Assembly (NCBI RefSeq): GCF_900098925.1
Contig: NZ_LT622357.1
Location: 148,170 to 212,169 of the forward strand
Length of the DNA stretch: 64,000 nucleotides
Origin: Bacillus massiliglaciei
GTDB taxonomy: Bacteria; Bacillota; Bacilli; Bacillales; DSM-1321
Direction of reading: 5' to 3'
Positions 26,726 to 35,121 of this stretch are shown piece by piece. Positions within the stretch are counted from its first letter, which is position 1; the number at the start of each line of letters is the position of its first letter. Both the position numbers and the translations under genes were made by a program. The notes beneath the pieces are model-generated. The model was not told the DNA's origin, made no database searches, and worked only from the letters and a program-made list of their open reading frames with translations.

Positions 26726-27853
26726 TTATTTCGATAATTCCTTCAGTAATTCCGCAAGCAGCTCTGTTCTCTCCATCAAGCTGTCGAGCTCTAAATATTC
26801 TTCTTCACTGTGTGCCTTTCCTCCAATCGGACCCAGTCCATCGACAGTAGCCGCTCCGGCTGCTGCGGTGAAAGAGGCGTCAGACCCGCCGCCTGTTGCG
26901 GTATCCGTGATGGGAATGCCAAGCTTCGTCCCTGCTCTTTGGATGAGGTCCAAAAGGGCCATCGTTTTATCCGATTTCGGCATTGGCGGCCGGTTGATTT
27001 TTCCGGTCAGGACAGTGCTTGTCCCTTCAATATACGTTGTGCTGCAAATTTTATCGATTTGCTCAAGCAGCGGCCCGCACTGATCCAGGGAGGCAATCCG
27101 GACATCAATATGGGCTTCAGCCTCTGCCGGTACGGTGTTCACCGCTGTTCCGCCGCTGATCAGGCCGCAGTTTACACTGATGCCGTGCTCATGATCATTG
27201 AGTTTTTGCAGATCAATGATCTTGTGGCATAGCTCTTCAATGGCGCTGATTCCCTTTTCAGGCTCGATTCCTGAATGGGCTGCCTTTCCTTCCACTGTAA
27301 TATGGAATTGGCCTCCGCCCCGCCGTGATGTGACGAGAGATCCGTCAGGCCGGGCCGGCTCCATAACGAGGGCATATTTTTTGCTGCCCGCTTTTTCCCT
27401 GATAAGGCTGCGGGAGGTCGGCGACCCGATTTCTTCATCACTGTTCAGAATGATCACGATATTTTTCAGAGCCGGGTCCTTGGCTGCAGCCAGTCCCTTT
27501 ATCGTATACAGGAGCTGAACCTGGCTGGCCTTCATGTCAGCAACTCCCGGTCCGTACGCCCTGCTTCCGACGATTTGAAAAGGCCTTTCGGCGGCTGTGC
27601 CTTCCGGAAACACTGTATCCATATGAGCCACAATTAAAATCTCGGCATCCTTTTCCTCTGGATGGCGGATCACAAGGTGGTTTCCCTGGATCTCTTCTTG
27701 TATGATTTCTACGGCAAGGCCCATTTTTTCATATTCTTCCTGCAATATTGCGCCGACTCGGTCCACGCCTTTCTTATTATGCGAACCGCTGTCGATATTG
27801 ACCAGCGTTTTTAAAAGCTGAATCATTTCTTGTTCTTGTCTCAACCATTTCAT
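26726..27853 (-). CDS. M20-family metallopeptidase (carboxypeptidase G2-like)
   Basis: A 375-aa cytosolic zinc peptidase. Metal and catalytic residues are visible: AHMDT with His77 and Asp79, DMKAS with the bridging Asp106, the general-base pair SDEEIGS (Glu140/Glu141), VMEPARPDG near 170, and a late AHSEEEYLE with the final zinc histidine. A dimerisation domain lies between (HITVEGKAAHSGIEPEKG). Relatives remove C-terminal glutamate or act on small amide substrates; the exact substrate is not readable. It is flanked by terminators and is a single-gene unit inserted between the glycan island and the 6S RNA gene. Confidence 0.9.
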   Translation of the reverse strand: MKWLRQEQEMIQLLKTLVNIDSGSHNKKGVDRVGAILQEEYEKMGLAVEIIQEEIQGNHLVIRHPEEKDAEILIVAHMDTVFPEGTAAERPFQIVGSRAYGPGVADMKASQVQLLYTIKGLAAAKDPALKNIVIILNSDEEIGSPTSRSLIREKAGSKKYALVMEPARPDGSLVTSRRGGGQFHITVEGKAAHSGIEPEKGISAIEELCHKIIDLQKLNDHEHGISVNCGLISGGTAVNTVPAEAEAHIDVRIASLDQCGPLLEQIDKICSTTYIEGTSTVLTGKINRPPMPKSDKTMALLDLIQRAGTKLGIPITDTATGGGSDASFTAAAGAATVDGLGPIGGKAHSEEEYLELDSLMERTELLAELLKELSK

Positions 27854-27987
27854 CTACTTTCCTATTAATACGCCTTCATATAGTGTACTTTGTTTTCTCC
27901 TGGATGTGTATGGTTTTCTGGAAGGTTTTTGACAAAGCGGATGAAAATACTTCCGAGAGGGACAGCCTCCAATTAAATTTTCCAATG

Positions 27988-28019
27988 CAAAAAGCCCTGC
28001 ACATTATATGCAGGGCTTG
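27988..28019. terminator. Terminator after the 6S RNA gene
   Basis: Inverted repeat AAGCCCTGCA/TGCAGGGCTT; on the minus strand it is followed by TTTTTGC. It is just downstream of the 6S RNA. Confidence 0.85.
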
Positions 28020-28033
28020 AATGAGTAAGATAA

Positions 28034-28222
28034 GCGCAAAAGTCCCGATCGTGCCGTTTTTGCCTTTGTTTTGAACCCGCTCTCCGCAGGTGGGTGCTCC
28101 GTTCCAAGCGTTTGTAAGTCCTCTCAAAGGAGGCAGGTACGCAGCTCGAAAACTTGGGCTCCCGTAACTATAAGTGTTCGGTCAAAACTTATAGGTTAAA
28201 GAACGTACACATCAGGACTCTT
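28034..28222 (-). ncRNA. ssrS: 6S RNA (SsrS/BsrA type)
   Basis: About 190 nt on the minus strand between aspS and the former yrvM neighbourhood, the place of bsrA in B. subtilis. The ends pair (AGTCCTGATG at the 5' end with TCGGGACTTTTGC at the 3' end), and the middle carries the AT-rich open bubble and characteristic stretches: TTGACCGAACACTT, GCTGCGTACCTGCC, TTTGAGAGGACTTAC and CACCCACCTGCGGAGAG. 6S RNA mimics an open promoter and sequesters the SigA RNA polymerase. Ends are approximate. A promoter and a terminator frame it. Confidence 0.8.
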
Positions 28223-28235
28223 GCTATTTGAATGT

Positions 28236-28265
28236 ATCATATCATATCCCGGACATTTTCTTCAA
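28236..28265 (-). promoter_or_regulatory. SigA-type promoter of 6S RNA
   Basis: TTGAAG at 28265-28260 and TATGAT at 28241-28236 on the minus strand with an 18-bp spacer, a few bases upstream of the 6S RNA start. Confidence 0.6.
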
Positions 28266-28308
28266 GAAATTGACCCTGGGTATAATTTCATATTTTTCCA
28301 AAAAGAAC

Positions 28309-30081
28309 TCAGTTTTTTTGCAGAGCTGCAATAGCTAAATGCAATTCCTTCAGCTGGGCATCGCTTACTTCGCTTGGCGCATCTGTCAGCAAGTCGCTGG
28401 CGCTTGCTGTTTTCGGGAACGCAATGGTATCGCGAAGATTGGTCCGTCCCGCAAGCAGCATCACCAAACGGTCAAGACCGAGGGCAATTCCGCCATGAGG
28501 CGGTGTACCGTATTCGAAAGCTTCCATTAAGAAGCCAAATTGCGCATTGGCATCTTCTTCTGAGAAGCCGAGCACTTTGAACATTTTCTCCTGGACATCC
28601 CGTTCGAAAATACGAAGAGATCCTCCGCCCAATTCATACCCATTCAAGACCAGGTCATATGCTTGAGCGCGCACTTCTCCAGGATTGCTTTCAAGCTTGT
28701 CAAGGTCTTCACGGAATGGCATCGTGAATGGATGGTGCGCGGCAAAGTAACGTCCAAGCTCTTCGTCATACTCAAGAAGCGGCCAATCTGTTACCCAAAG
28801 GAAGTTGAACTTGCTTTGGTCAATCAGATTGCGTTCTTTTCCAAGCTTGACGCGAAGCGCTCCAAGGGCGTCAGCGACAACACTTTTCTTATCCGCTACG
28901 AATAGAAGCAGGTCTCCTGTTTCCGCTTCAAGAGCTGAAATGAGCTGTTCTTGATCCTCTGCAAAGAACTTGGCGATCGGCCCTTTGACTCCTTCTTCTT
29001 CCACTTTCAGCCATGCAAGGCCTTTTGCGCCGTAGATGGCAGCAAATTCGCCGAGGGCGTCGATGTCTTTACGGGAGTAATCGGCCGCTCCGCCTTTGAC
29101 AACGATGGCTTTCACCTGTCCGCCATTCGCAACAGCACCGGAGAACACTTTAAATCCGCTGTCTTTAACAATCTCAGAAACATCCTTCAGTTCCATGCCG
29201 AAGCGTGTATCCGGTTTGTCTGATCCAAATCGGCTCATGGCCTCATCATACGTCATTCTTGGGAATGGCAATGTAACGTCCAGACCCTTCACTTCCTTCA
29301 TGACTTTCTCCATCATATTCTGCGTCATATTCATAATGTCCTCTTGGCTCATGAAGCTTGTTTCGATATCGATTTGGGTGAATTCTGGCTGCCTGTCAGC
29401 ACGAAGGTCTTCGTCACGGAAACAGCGTGCAATTTGGTAATAGCGTTCGAATCCGGAAACCATCAGCAATTGCTTGAAGAGCTGCGGAGACTGCGGCAGC
29501 GCATAGAATTCCCCTTCATGGACACGGCTTGGAACAAGATAGTCCCGTGCGCCCTCAGGCGTGCTTTTCGTCAAAATCGGTGTTTCAATATCCAGGAAGC
29601 CTTCAGAATCCAAAAAGTTCCGTACAGCTTTCGTCGTTTGATGGCGCATTTTCAATGTTTCATACATGGCCGGACGGCGCAGGTCCATATAGCGGTATTT
29701 CAGACGAAGGTCTTCAGAAACCCCTGTTCTTTCATCAATGGCAAAAGGAGGTGTTTTTGCTTCGTTAATAATCGTTACGCTTTCTGCCTGCACTTCGATT
29801 TTTCCAGTTAGAATGTTCGGGTTAATATTGCCGCTCTCACGTCCAATGACCGTTCCTTGGATATCAAGAACATATTCATTTCTGATTTTCTCGGCAGTGG
29901 CCAGTGCTTCAGCCGACAAATCCGGATTGAAAACAACTTGCACTACACCGCTTCTGTCGCGGAGATCAATGAAGATTAATCCTCCAAGATCCCGCCGTTT
30001 CTGAACCCATCCTTTCAGGGTTACTTTTTCACCAATTGCCGATTCTGACACTTCACCGCAAAAATACGTTCTGCCAAACAT
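28309..30081 (-). CDS. aspS: Aspartyl-tRNA synthetase
   Basis: A 590-aa class II synthetase that charges tRNA-Asp. It has the N-terminal OB-fold anticodon domain ([20 protein letters not shown], near 20), motif 2 [16 protein letters not shown] (about 217-232), the bacterial GAD insertion (about 290-420) and motif 3 [15 protein letters not shown] (about 530-544). It lies 14 bp after hisS and is transcribed with it from the T-box controlled promoter. Full length and undisturbed. Confidence 0.97.
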   Translation of the reverse strand: MFGRTYFCGEVSESAIGEKVTLKGWVQKRRDLGGLIFIDLRDRSGVVQVVFNPDLSAEALATAEKIRNEYVLDIQGTVIGRESGNINPNILTGKIEVQAESVTIINEAKTPPFAIDERTGVSEDLRLKYRYMDLRRPAMYETLKMRHQTTKAVRNFLDSEGFLDIETPILTKSTPEGARDYLVPSRVHEGEFYALPQSPQLFKQLLMVSGFERYYQIARCFRDEDLRADRQPEFTQIDIETSFMSQEDIMNMTQNMMEKVMKEVKGLDVTLPFPRMTYDEAMSRFGSDKPDTRFGMELKDVSEIVKDSGFKVFSGAVANGGQVKAIVVKGGAADYSRKDIDALGEFAAIYGAKGLAWLKVEEEGVKGPIAKFFAEDQEQLISALEAETGDLLLFVADKKSVVADALGALRVKLGKERNLIDQSKFNFLWVTDWPLLEYDEELGRYFAAHHPFTMPFREDLDKLESNPGEVRAQAYDLVLNGYELGGGSLRIFERDVQEKMFKVLGFSEEDANAQFGFLMEAFEYGTPPHGGIALGLDRLVMLLAGRTNLRDTIAFPKTASASDLLTDAPSEVSDAQLKELHLAIAALQKN

Positions 30082-30095
30082 GCTCGTTTCCTCCC

Positions 30096-31367
30096 TTAAG
30101 CCTGAAGTTTTTTAAATTCGTCTGTAAATGTCGCTAATTCCATTTCAACCTGTTCGCCTGTTTCCATGTTCTTAAGGTTGATTTTTTGATTAGACAGTTC
30201 ATCATCACCCAGAACAGCTACATATTTCGCCTTGAGCCGGTCCGCTGATTTAAACTGGGCTTTCACCTTGCGATCGAGATAATCCTTTTCCACAGTAAAT
30301 CCAGCTTTGCGGAGCTCATAAGCAAGCTTCACTGTATAGTCTTTGGCCGCATCGCCTAATGAAACGAAGTAGCAATCGATACTTTCCTCGATCGGCAGCT
30401 CCACGCCTTCTGCATTCAGAGCCGCAATCAAACGTTCGATGCTGAGCGCAAAGCCGATTCCCGGTGTTTCCGGTCCGCCGATTTCTTCAGCAAGGCCGTT
30501 ATACCGCCCGCCGCCGCAAAGGGTGGTAATGGCGCCGAAGCCTTCTGCATCGCTCATGATTTCAAAAGCGGTATGATTATAATAGTCTAAGCCCCGTACA
30601 AGTGTTGGATCCTCTGTAAATTCAATCTCAAGGTCAGTCAAATGCTGTTTCACTTTCTCAAAATAAGCACGGGACTCTTCATTCAAATGTTCGATAATAG
30701 ACGGCGCTGTCTTCATCAGCTCATGATCATGATCCTTTTTGCAATCAAGAATCCGAAGCGGATTTTTCTCTAAGCGGTTCTGACAGTCGCTGCAGAATTC
30801 GCCAATTCTCGGCTGGAAGTGCTCAATCAGCGCATTTCGGTGCGACGTCCGGCTTTCTTTGTCGCCAAGGCTGTTGATCACAAGCTTCAATTTTTTCAAA
30901 CCGAGTTCTTTATACAGGCTCATGGCCAGTGAAAGCACTTCTGCATCAATGGCAGGGTCCTTGCTCCCGAGCGCCTCAATCCCGAATTGAACAAACTGGC
31001 GGAAGCGGCCTGCCTGCGGACGCTCATAGCGGAACATCGGTCCCACATAGTAAAGCTTCACCGGCTGATTAGCCCATCCAAACATTTTGTTCTCAATGTA
31101 TGAACGTACAACAGAAGCTGTTCCTTCAGGACGAAGGGTCAGGTCACGTCCTCCTCTGTCTTGGAACGTATACATTTCCTTCTGAACGATATCGGTTGTA
31201 TCACCTACACCGCGCAGGAATAATTCAGTATGCTCAAAAATCGGAGTCCGCACCTCTTTATATTGATAGCGGCGGCAAAGCTCGCGCGCTGTGTTCTCGA
31301 TATACTGCCAGATTTCCGATTGGCCCGGCAGGATATCCTGTGTTCCTCTTGGAATTTGAATTGCCAT
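30096..31367 (-). CDS. hisS: Histidyl-tRNA synthetase
   Basis: A 423-aa class II synthetase. The N terminus [12 protein letters not shown], motif 2 region [21 protein letters not shown] (about 111-131), the histidine-A motif [14 protein letters not shown] (about 257-270) and [10 protein letters not shown] are all typical. Translation starts at ATG 31367 with AAGGAGG upstream. It is the first gene after the T-box leader, and aspS follows. The pair is a standard Bacillus operon. Confidence 0.97.
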   Translation of the reverse strand: MAIQIPRGTQDILPGQSEIWQYIENTARELCRRYQYKEVRTPIFEHTELFLRGVGDTTDIVQKEMYTFQDRGGRDLTLRPEGTASVVRSYIENKMFGWANQPVKLYYVGPMFRYERPQAGRFRQFVQFGIEALGSKDPAIDAEVLSLAMSLYKELGLKKLKLVINSLGDKESRTSHRNALIEHFQPRIGEFCSDCQNRLEKNPLRILDCKKDHDHELMKTAPSIIEHLNEESRAYFEKVKQHLTDLEIEFTEDPTLVRGLDYYNHTAFEIMSDAEGFGAITTLCGGGRYNGLAEEIGGPETPGIGFALSIERLIAALNAEGVELPIEESIDCYFVSLGDAAKDYTVKLAYELRKAGFTVEKDYLDRKVKAQFKSADRLKAKYVAVLGDDELSNQKINLKNMETGEQVEMELATFTDEFKKLQA

Positions 31368-31394
31368 CGTTTTACCTCCTTATTTAAAAGAGCA

Positions 31395-31690
31395 GGGCAT
31401 AATTTTCAACGGAAAGACAAAAAACTCCCGTCCCCTGCAACAAAACTGTTACAAGGGACGAGAGTTAGATCCCGTGGTGCCACCCTAGTTGAGGCACAAC
31501 AAATAGCCTCCGCTCAAAACAGTTAACGCCTGTCTACGTCCATCCCCTACTAAACCGTCCGTTTTTCAGGGCGAAGCCTACAGAGTGTTCTTTCATCGAG
31601 TCATCATGCGGATGCTTTCAGCCGGGGACATCCTTCTCTGGTCCATGTGTATCTTGATTACTCTTCTCCATCATTGGTTCTTGCTATTCA
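31395..31690 (-). promoter_or_regulatory. T-box leader of hisS-aspS
   Basis: The conserved T-box AGGGTGGCACCACGGG is at 31486-31471 on the minus strand. It is followed by a terminator (31417-31467) whose left arm overlaps the antiterminator: AACTCTCGTCCC against GGGGACGGGAGTT, then T6. Upstream is the stem I region (about 31560-31690) with GATGAAAGAACACTCTG; the CAC in this loop could be the histidine specifier. Uncharged tRNA binding would favour readthrough into hisS-aspS. Confidence 0.88.
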
Positions 31691-31709
31691 CTATGTATGA
31701 TATTGTACT

Positions 31710-31738
31710 ATCATACGAAGCTTCCCGATTCTTGTCAA
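31710..31738 (-). promoter_or_regulatory. SigA promoter of hisS-aspS
   Basis: TTGACA at 31738-31733, a 17-bp spacer, and TATGAT at 31715-31710, about 20 bp upstream of the T-box leader start. Confidence 0.8.
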
Positions 31739-31747
31739 GAGGACGAC

Positions 31748-31921
31748 TTAATGCTTCCATGGCTTTTCTGTATTTTTGACCGTACGATTGTTAATCACGA
31801 AATCTGAAGCCGCGGCCATGATTCCCTGGCTCTGCTCCTTTTGAATGAAATCTTGGAAATCCATCCCCATCATCTGGTTCTCTCCAGACAGGCTGGTTTG
31901 GCCTTTTTCGCTGAATTTCAT
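31748..31921 (-). CDS. Small YrzK-like protein, 57 aa
   Basis: A 57-aa frame with a strong site (GGGAGG, seven to eight bases before ATG 31921). The product starts MKFSEKGQTSLSGE and contains a MGMDFQDFIQKEQSQGIMAA stretch, then ends KPWKH. It is polar and probably partly helical. B. subtilis has a small gene of unknown function, yrzK, in the hisS-yrvJ region, and position plus size suggest this is its counterpart, but I cannot confirm homology. It overlaps the end of the hisS promoter zone and is divergent from yrvJ. Confidence 0.65.
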   Translation of the reverse strand: MKFSEKGQTSLSGENQMMGMDFQDFIQKEQSQGIMAAASDFVINNRTVKNTEKPWKH

Positions 31922-32073
31922 GAACAATCCCTCCCATTAACATTTTTTTACCCGATTTTCTGCTATATATTCTTCCCTAAAGAACTGTTTTTCTTGCATA
32001 ATAGAAGAGGAAATTCTTTCATAAAAAGAGAAAACAGTATAGATGAAAACAGAACTTGGAGGGAACATCCTGA

Positions 32074-33792
32074 ATGATCCATATATCATGCAGATGGGTA
32101 CTGACCCTTCTGCTTATTGCCGCAGCTGTTTTTCCCGCTGCGGCATCAGCAAAAGCAGCCGGGGAAATCACGGTGACCGCCGATGTGGCAAATGTCCGCG
32201 AAAAAGCCGATCTTGATTCTTCTGTCATTCAAAAAATAAAAAAGGGCGAAACGTATCAAATCGTCGATGAAAAAGGGGACTGGCTGAAGATTCAATTAGA
32301 CGCCGGAAAAACCGGATGGGTAGCCAATTGGCTTGTCGCTGTAAATCAGAGCCAAACAGCAATGCAGCCTTCAAAAACAGCGAAAATTTCAGCGGATTCC
32401 GTTCGCGTCTACGACGGGCCCGGTGAGAACTTTCATGTCATCGGAGCCATTTACAGCGGAACAGCCGTAAATGTGACCGAAACAAATAAAAACTGGATCC
32501 ATATTGAATCGGCCGGTTTCGAAGGCTGGATTCCGGCAAGCTCAGCTTCCCTTTCTGAAACGGTCAATACGGGAAAAGAGAAAAAGGCCGAACAATCCGG
32601 AATCATTACAGGCAGCAGGGTCAACGTTCGCGCGGAAGCCAGTACGGACGCAAACGTTCTCGGCAAACTCGACCTGCAGACGCCTGTTTCAATCTATTCG
32701 ATAAAGAACGGCTGGGCTGAAATCGACTATCATGGCCGTCACGGCTGGGTTTCAGAGGAGTTTGTAGAACTCACGGAGACCGGTAAAGAAACCAAAAGTC
32801 CGGGCCATACAGGAAAAGTTACCGCCTTACAGCTGGCCGTCCACCAAACTCCATCCTTAAACGGCCAAAAAATCGGGGATGTGAAACAGGGAGAATCTTA
32901 TGCCATTCTGAAAGAGAACGGACAAATGGTCCAAATTCAGTTTGGAAAAAGAAAAGGCTGGGTGGCTGGCTGGTACCTTGAAAGAGAAAAAACCAAAAAG
33001 ACCAAACAGAGCGTCAGCCTGAAAGACCGGAAACTGACCGTGCTGTATGACGGTGCTATTTTGCGAAAAAAAGCAGATCCTTATGCTTCAGCTGTTCAGA
33101 CAGCAAAAGAAGGCGATCAATTTACCGCTGCCTCCCTTGAAGGCAATTGGTATAAAGTCACGTTAAAAAATAAAGATACGGCTTATATTGCCGGCTGGAT
33201 GGTTTCCCTACAAGACTCAGCAGAGCAAGTGAAGCGCCCCGGCGTTATGAAATACCTGGAAGGTAAAACGATTGTCCTCGACCCTGGCCATGGCGGCAGC
33301 GACGGCGGGACCATCGGAAGGCGCGGAACATTGGAGAAAAACATGACCCTACAGACGGCAGAACTTCTTCAGGATAAACTGGAAGCGGCAGGGGCTGAGG
33401 TCTATATGACACGGAACGGAGATACGTATATCCCTCTTCCTTCACGGGTAAGCGTATCCCATATCCATAGTGCCGATGCTTTCGTCAGCCTGCATTATGA
33501 CAGTGCGGAAGATGGCAGAACCACCGGTACGACAGCCTATTACTATCACGCCTACCAAAAAGGGCTTGCCTCCACGCTCGCTTATTCCCTAGAATCTGCC
33601 CTGCAGGCGAAAAGCCGCGGAGAACGGGTTGGCGACTTTCATGTGGTCAGAGAAAATAAACGGGTAGCCGCCCTTCTTGAATTAGGCTATTTAAGCAATC
33701 CTGTCGATGAACAGGCCATCCGCTCTCCTGAATATCAAGAAACGATTACGACCGCTATCTATAATGGACTTGCCATGTATTTTAAAGACTGA
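32074..33792 (+). CDS. yrvJ: SH3-domain N-acetylmuramoyl-L-alanine amidase (YrvJ)
   Basis: A 572-aa secreted cell wall hydrolase. A signal peptide covers residues 1-28 (ends AASAKA). Five bacterial SH3 domains follow (about 31-95, 105-165, 175-235, 245-305 and 322-388), each with the 'NVR..AS' start and a 'GWV' end, used for wall binding. The C-terminal amidase_3 domain (about 395-570) has the zinc ligands in LDPGHGGSDGG, GTLEKN and SLHYDS, and the catalytic glutamate in LLELGYLSN. It cuts the amide between N-acetylmuramic acid and L-alanine. ATG 32074 has GGAGGG ten bases upstream. A terminator follows. Confidence 0.95.
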   Translation: MIHISCRWVLTLLLIAAAVFPAAASAKAAGEITVTADVANVREKADLDSSVIQKIKKGETYQIVDEKGDWLKIQLDAGKTGWVANWLVAVNQSQTAMQPSKTAKISADSVRVYDGPGENFHVIGAIYSGTAVNVTETNKNWIHIESAGFEGWIPASSASLSETVNTGKEKKAEQSGIITGSRVNVRAEASTDANVLGKLDLQTPVSIYSIKNGWAEIDYHGRHGWVSEEFVELTETGKETKSPGHTGKVTALQLAVHQTPSLNGQKIGDVKQGESYAILKENGQMVQIQFGKRKGWVAGWYLEREKTKKTKQSVSLKDRKLTVLYDGAILRKKADPYASAVQTAKEGDQFTAASLEGNWYKVTLKNKDTAYIAGWMVSLQDSAEQVKRPGVMKYLEGKTIVLDPGHGGSDGGTIGRRGTLEKNMTLQTAELLQDKLEAAGAEVYMTRNGDTYIPLPSRVSVSHIHSADAFVSLHYDSAEDGRTTGTTAYYYHAYQKGLASTLAYSLESALQAKSRGERVGDFHVVRENKRVAALLELGYLSNPVDEQAIRSPEYQETITTAIYNGLAMYFKD

Positions 33793-33825
33793 ACATATAG
33801 AGAGGAACAGACTATGCAGTAACTG

Positions 33826-33867
33826 AAAAGTATCAAATTTCTCTGTGAGAAGTTTGATACTTTTTTT
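33826..33867 (+). terminator. yrvJ terminator
   Basis: AAAAGTATCAAATTTCTC paired with GAGAAGTTTGATACTTTT around a short loop, then a T run. It has the same left arm as the tcdA terminator. Confidence 0.9.
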
Positions 33868-34192
33868 GTTCCCGCTTCTATTTTTCATACTGCATGAGAA
33901 TTTTCTGTTTAGCGGTTATTAGTCGGTTAAAGCAGGAATCATCTTGTCAAAATGGGACCTTTAAATAAAACCCTCAGCACCAAGCTGAAATGGCCGTATA
34001 GATGGCTTTTTTGTGCCGGATTGCGGAATAAACCACAACAGAAGCAGAAGGTTTGTACAGCATCAAAGCTTATTCTGCAGCCCTTGCAGAAAAAGGAGAG
34101 GCTGTTTAATGGACGGTAAAAAATGGGGGAAGTAAGAAGCGAAGAAAGGCCATTACGAAGAGAAAATCCTAAAAGAGAACTGGGAAGTGGAT
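33868..34192. other. Intergenic region with a possible broken small gene
   Basis: No intact gene. On the plus strand an ATG at 34109 has AAGGAG ten bases upstream; its frame reads MDGKKWGK, a stop at 34133-34135, then EAKKGHYEEKILKENWEVDL to a stop at 34205-34207. The coding-like look after the stop suggests a small frame lost to one nonsense change. The remainder (33868-34080) shows nothing definite. Confidence 0.3.
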
Positions 34193-34207
34193 TTAACAGA
34201 TCAATAA
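34109..34207 (+). pseudogene. Possible broken small ORF
   Basis: Frame MDGKKWGK followed by stop TAA (34133-34135) and then 23 residues before the final stop. It has a strong AAGGAG site. It overlaps the 3' end of the minus-strand 77-aa gene by 15 bp. It may be chance. Confidence 0.2.
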
Positions 34208-34426
34208 AACGTCTTTGATTGCTTTTGCTGCTTCATCAATATCTTGATAGGTCTCTGTATGACAATCTCTCAGATTCGTGAGCTGAAAGATATAAGGCGA
34301 AGTATGTCCGGAAGAGCACATGACTTCCATACAGGGTTTCCCTTCTATAGAAAAGGTGTGAGTAATATCCACTTCATTGAAATAGCATAGCTCGGCCAGC
34401 ATTTTTTTCACTGGATCTGAAGACAT
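34193..34426 (-). CDS. Hypothetical protein, 77 aa
   Basis: A 77-aa protein of unknown function beginning MSSDPVKKMLAELCYFNE. The start ATG 34426 is chosen because AAAGGAG lies eight bases upstream; a TTG two codons earlier also exists. It has three or four cysteines (in LCYF, PCMEVMCSS, DCHT and the final C) and a two-strand plus helix pattern. It is a single-gene unit between yrvJ and dtd, convergent with yrvJ. I do not recognise the family. Confidence 0.7.
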   Translation of the reverse strand: MSSDPVKKMLAELCYFNEVDITHTFSIEGKPCMEVMCSSGHTSPYIFQLTNLRDCHTETYQDIDEAAKAIKDVLLIC

Positions 34427-34623
34427 AGACAAAACTCCTTTCTATTGGCAAGGTATTGAATTCCCTTATCACTACCATACCATCCGCCTGTGCTTCTGTA
34501 TATAAAGGTTTTTGCCAGTTTGTGACAAAAGCTGTCGAATTCTCTTAAAATGAAAATAAATTGGTGATTCTTGGAATATCCTCCTTTCTTTTCAATTTCT
34601 TGCATTCGACCTCACCCAAACAT

Positions 34624-34653
34624 GAAAAATCCCCTGTGCAGTTTACACAGGGG
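34624..34653 (-). terminator. dtd-relA terminator
   Basis: The minus strand pairs CCCCTGTG with CACAGGGG around a short loop and then reads ATTTTTC. Confidence 0.85.
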
Positions 34654-34663
34654 ACAGCAGGGT

Positions 34664-35107
34664 CTATTTTTTACTCTCCAAAATCAGGGTAACCGGCCCG
34701 TCATTGGTCAGCTGGACATCCATCATCGCTCCGAATACGCCGGTTTCGACTTGGACACCGCGTTCTCTCAGGATTTCATTAAACCTCTCGTACAGAACAT
34801 TTGCTTCTTCCGGACGGGCAGCTTCCATAAAATTCGGTCTCCGCCCTTTGCGGCAGTCTCCGTATAGAGTGAACTGGGAGACGGAAAGAATAGACCCCCC
34901 CACATCCAGCAAGGAATGATTCATCTTCTCCTGTTCATCTTCATAGATCCGAAGGTTGACCACTTTGTCTGCCAGATAGACAGCATCCGCTTCTGTATCC
35001 CCATGAGTAATACCTACCAGCAGGACAAGCCCGCGGTCAATCGCCCCGACGGTTTCACCATTCACAGTGACCTGGGCAGCCTTCGACCTTTGTAACACAA
35101 CTCGCAT
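34664..35107 (-). CDS. dtd: D-aminoacyl-tRNA deacylase
   Basis: A 147-aa enzyme that removes D-amino acids (and glycine mischarged on tRNA-Ala) from tRNA. The active-site motifs [17 protein letters not shown] (about 77-93) and the GP-cis-proline motif LTNDGPVTL (about 133-141) are both present. It starts with MRVVLQRS, as the family does. It lies 14 bp downstream of relA in the usual Bacillus pairing, and a terminator follows. Confidence 0.96.
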   Translation of the reverse strand: MRVVLQRSKAAQVTVNGETVGAIDRGLVLLVGITHGDTEADAVYLADKVVNLRIYEDEQEKMNHSLLDVGGSILSVSQFTLYGDCRKGRRPNFMEAARPEEANVLYERFNEILRERGVQVETGVFGAMMDVQLTNDGPVTLILESKK

Positions 35108-35121
35108 GATATAAAAACTCC

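Noticed and set aside
34408-34605. Minus-strand 65-aa frame upstream of the 77-aa gene
   Set aside because: No ribosome site, overlaps the start and ribosome site of the better supported gene.
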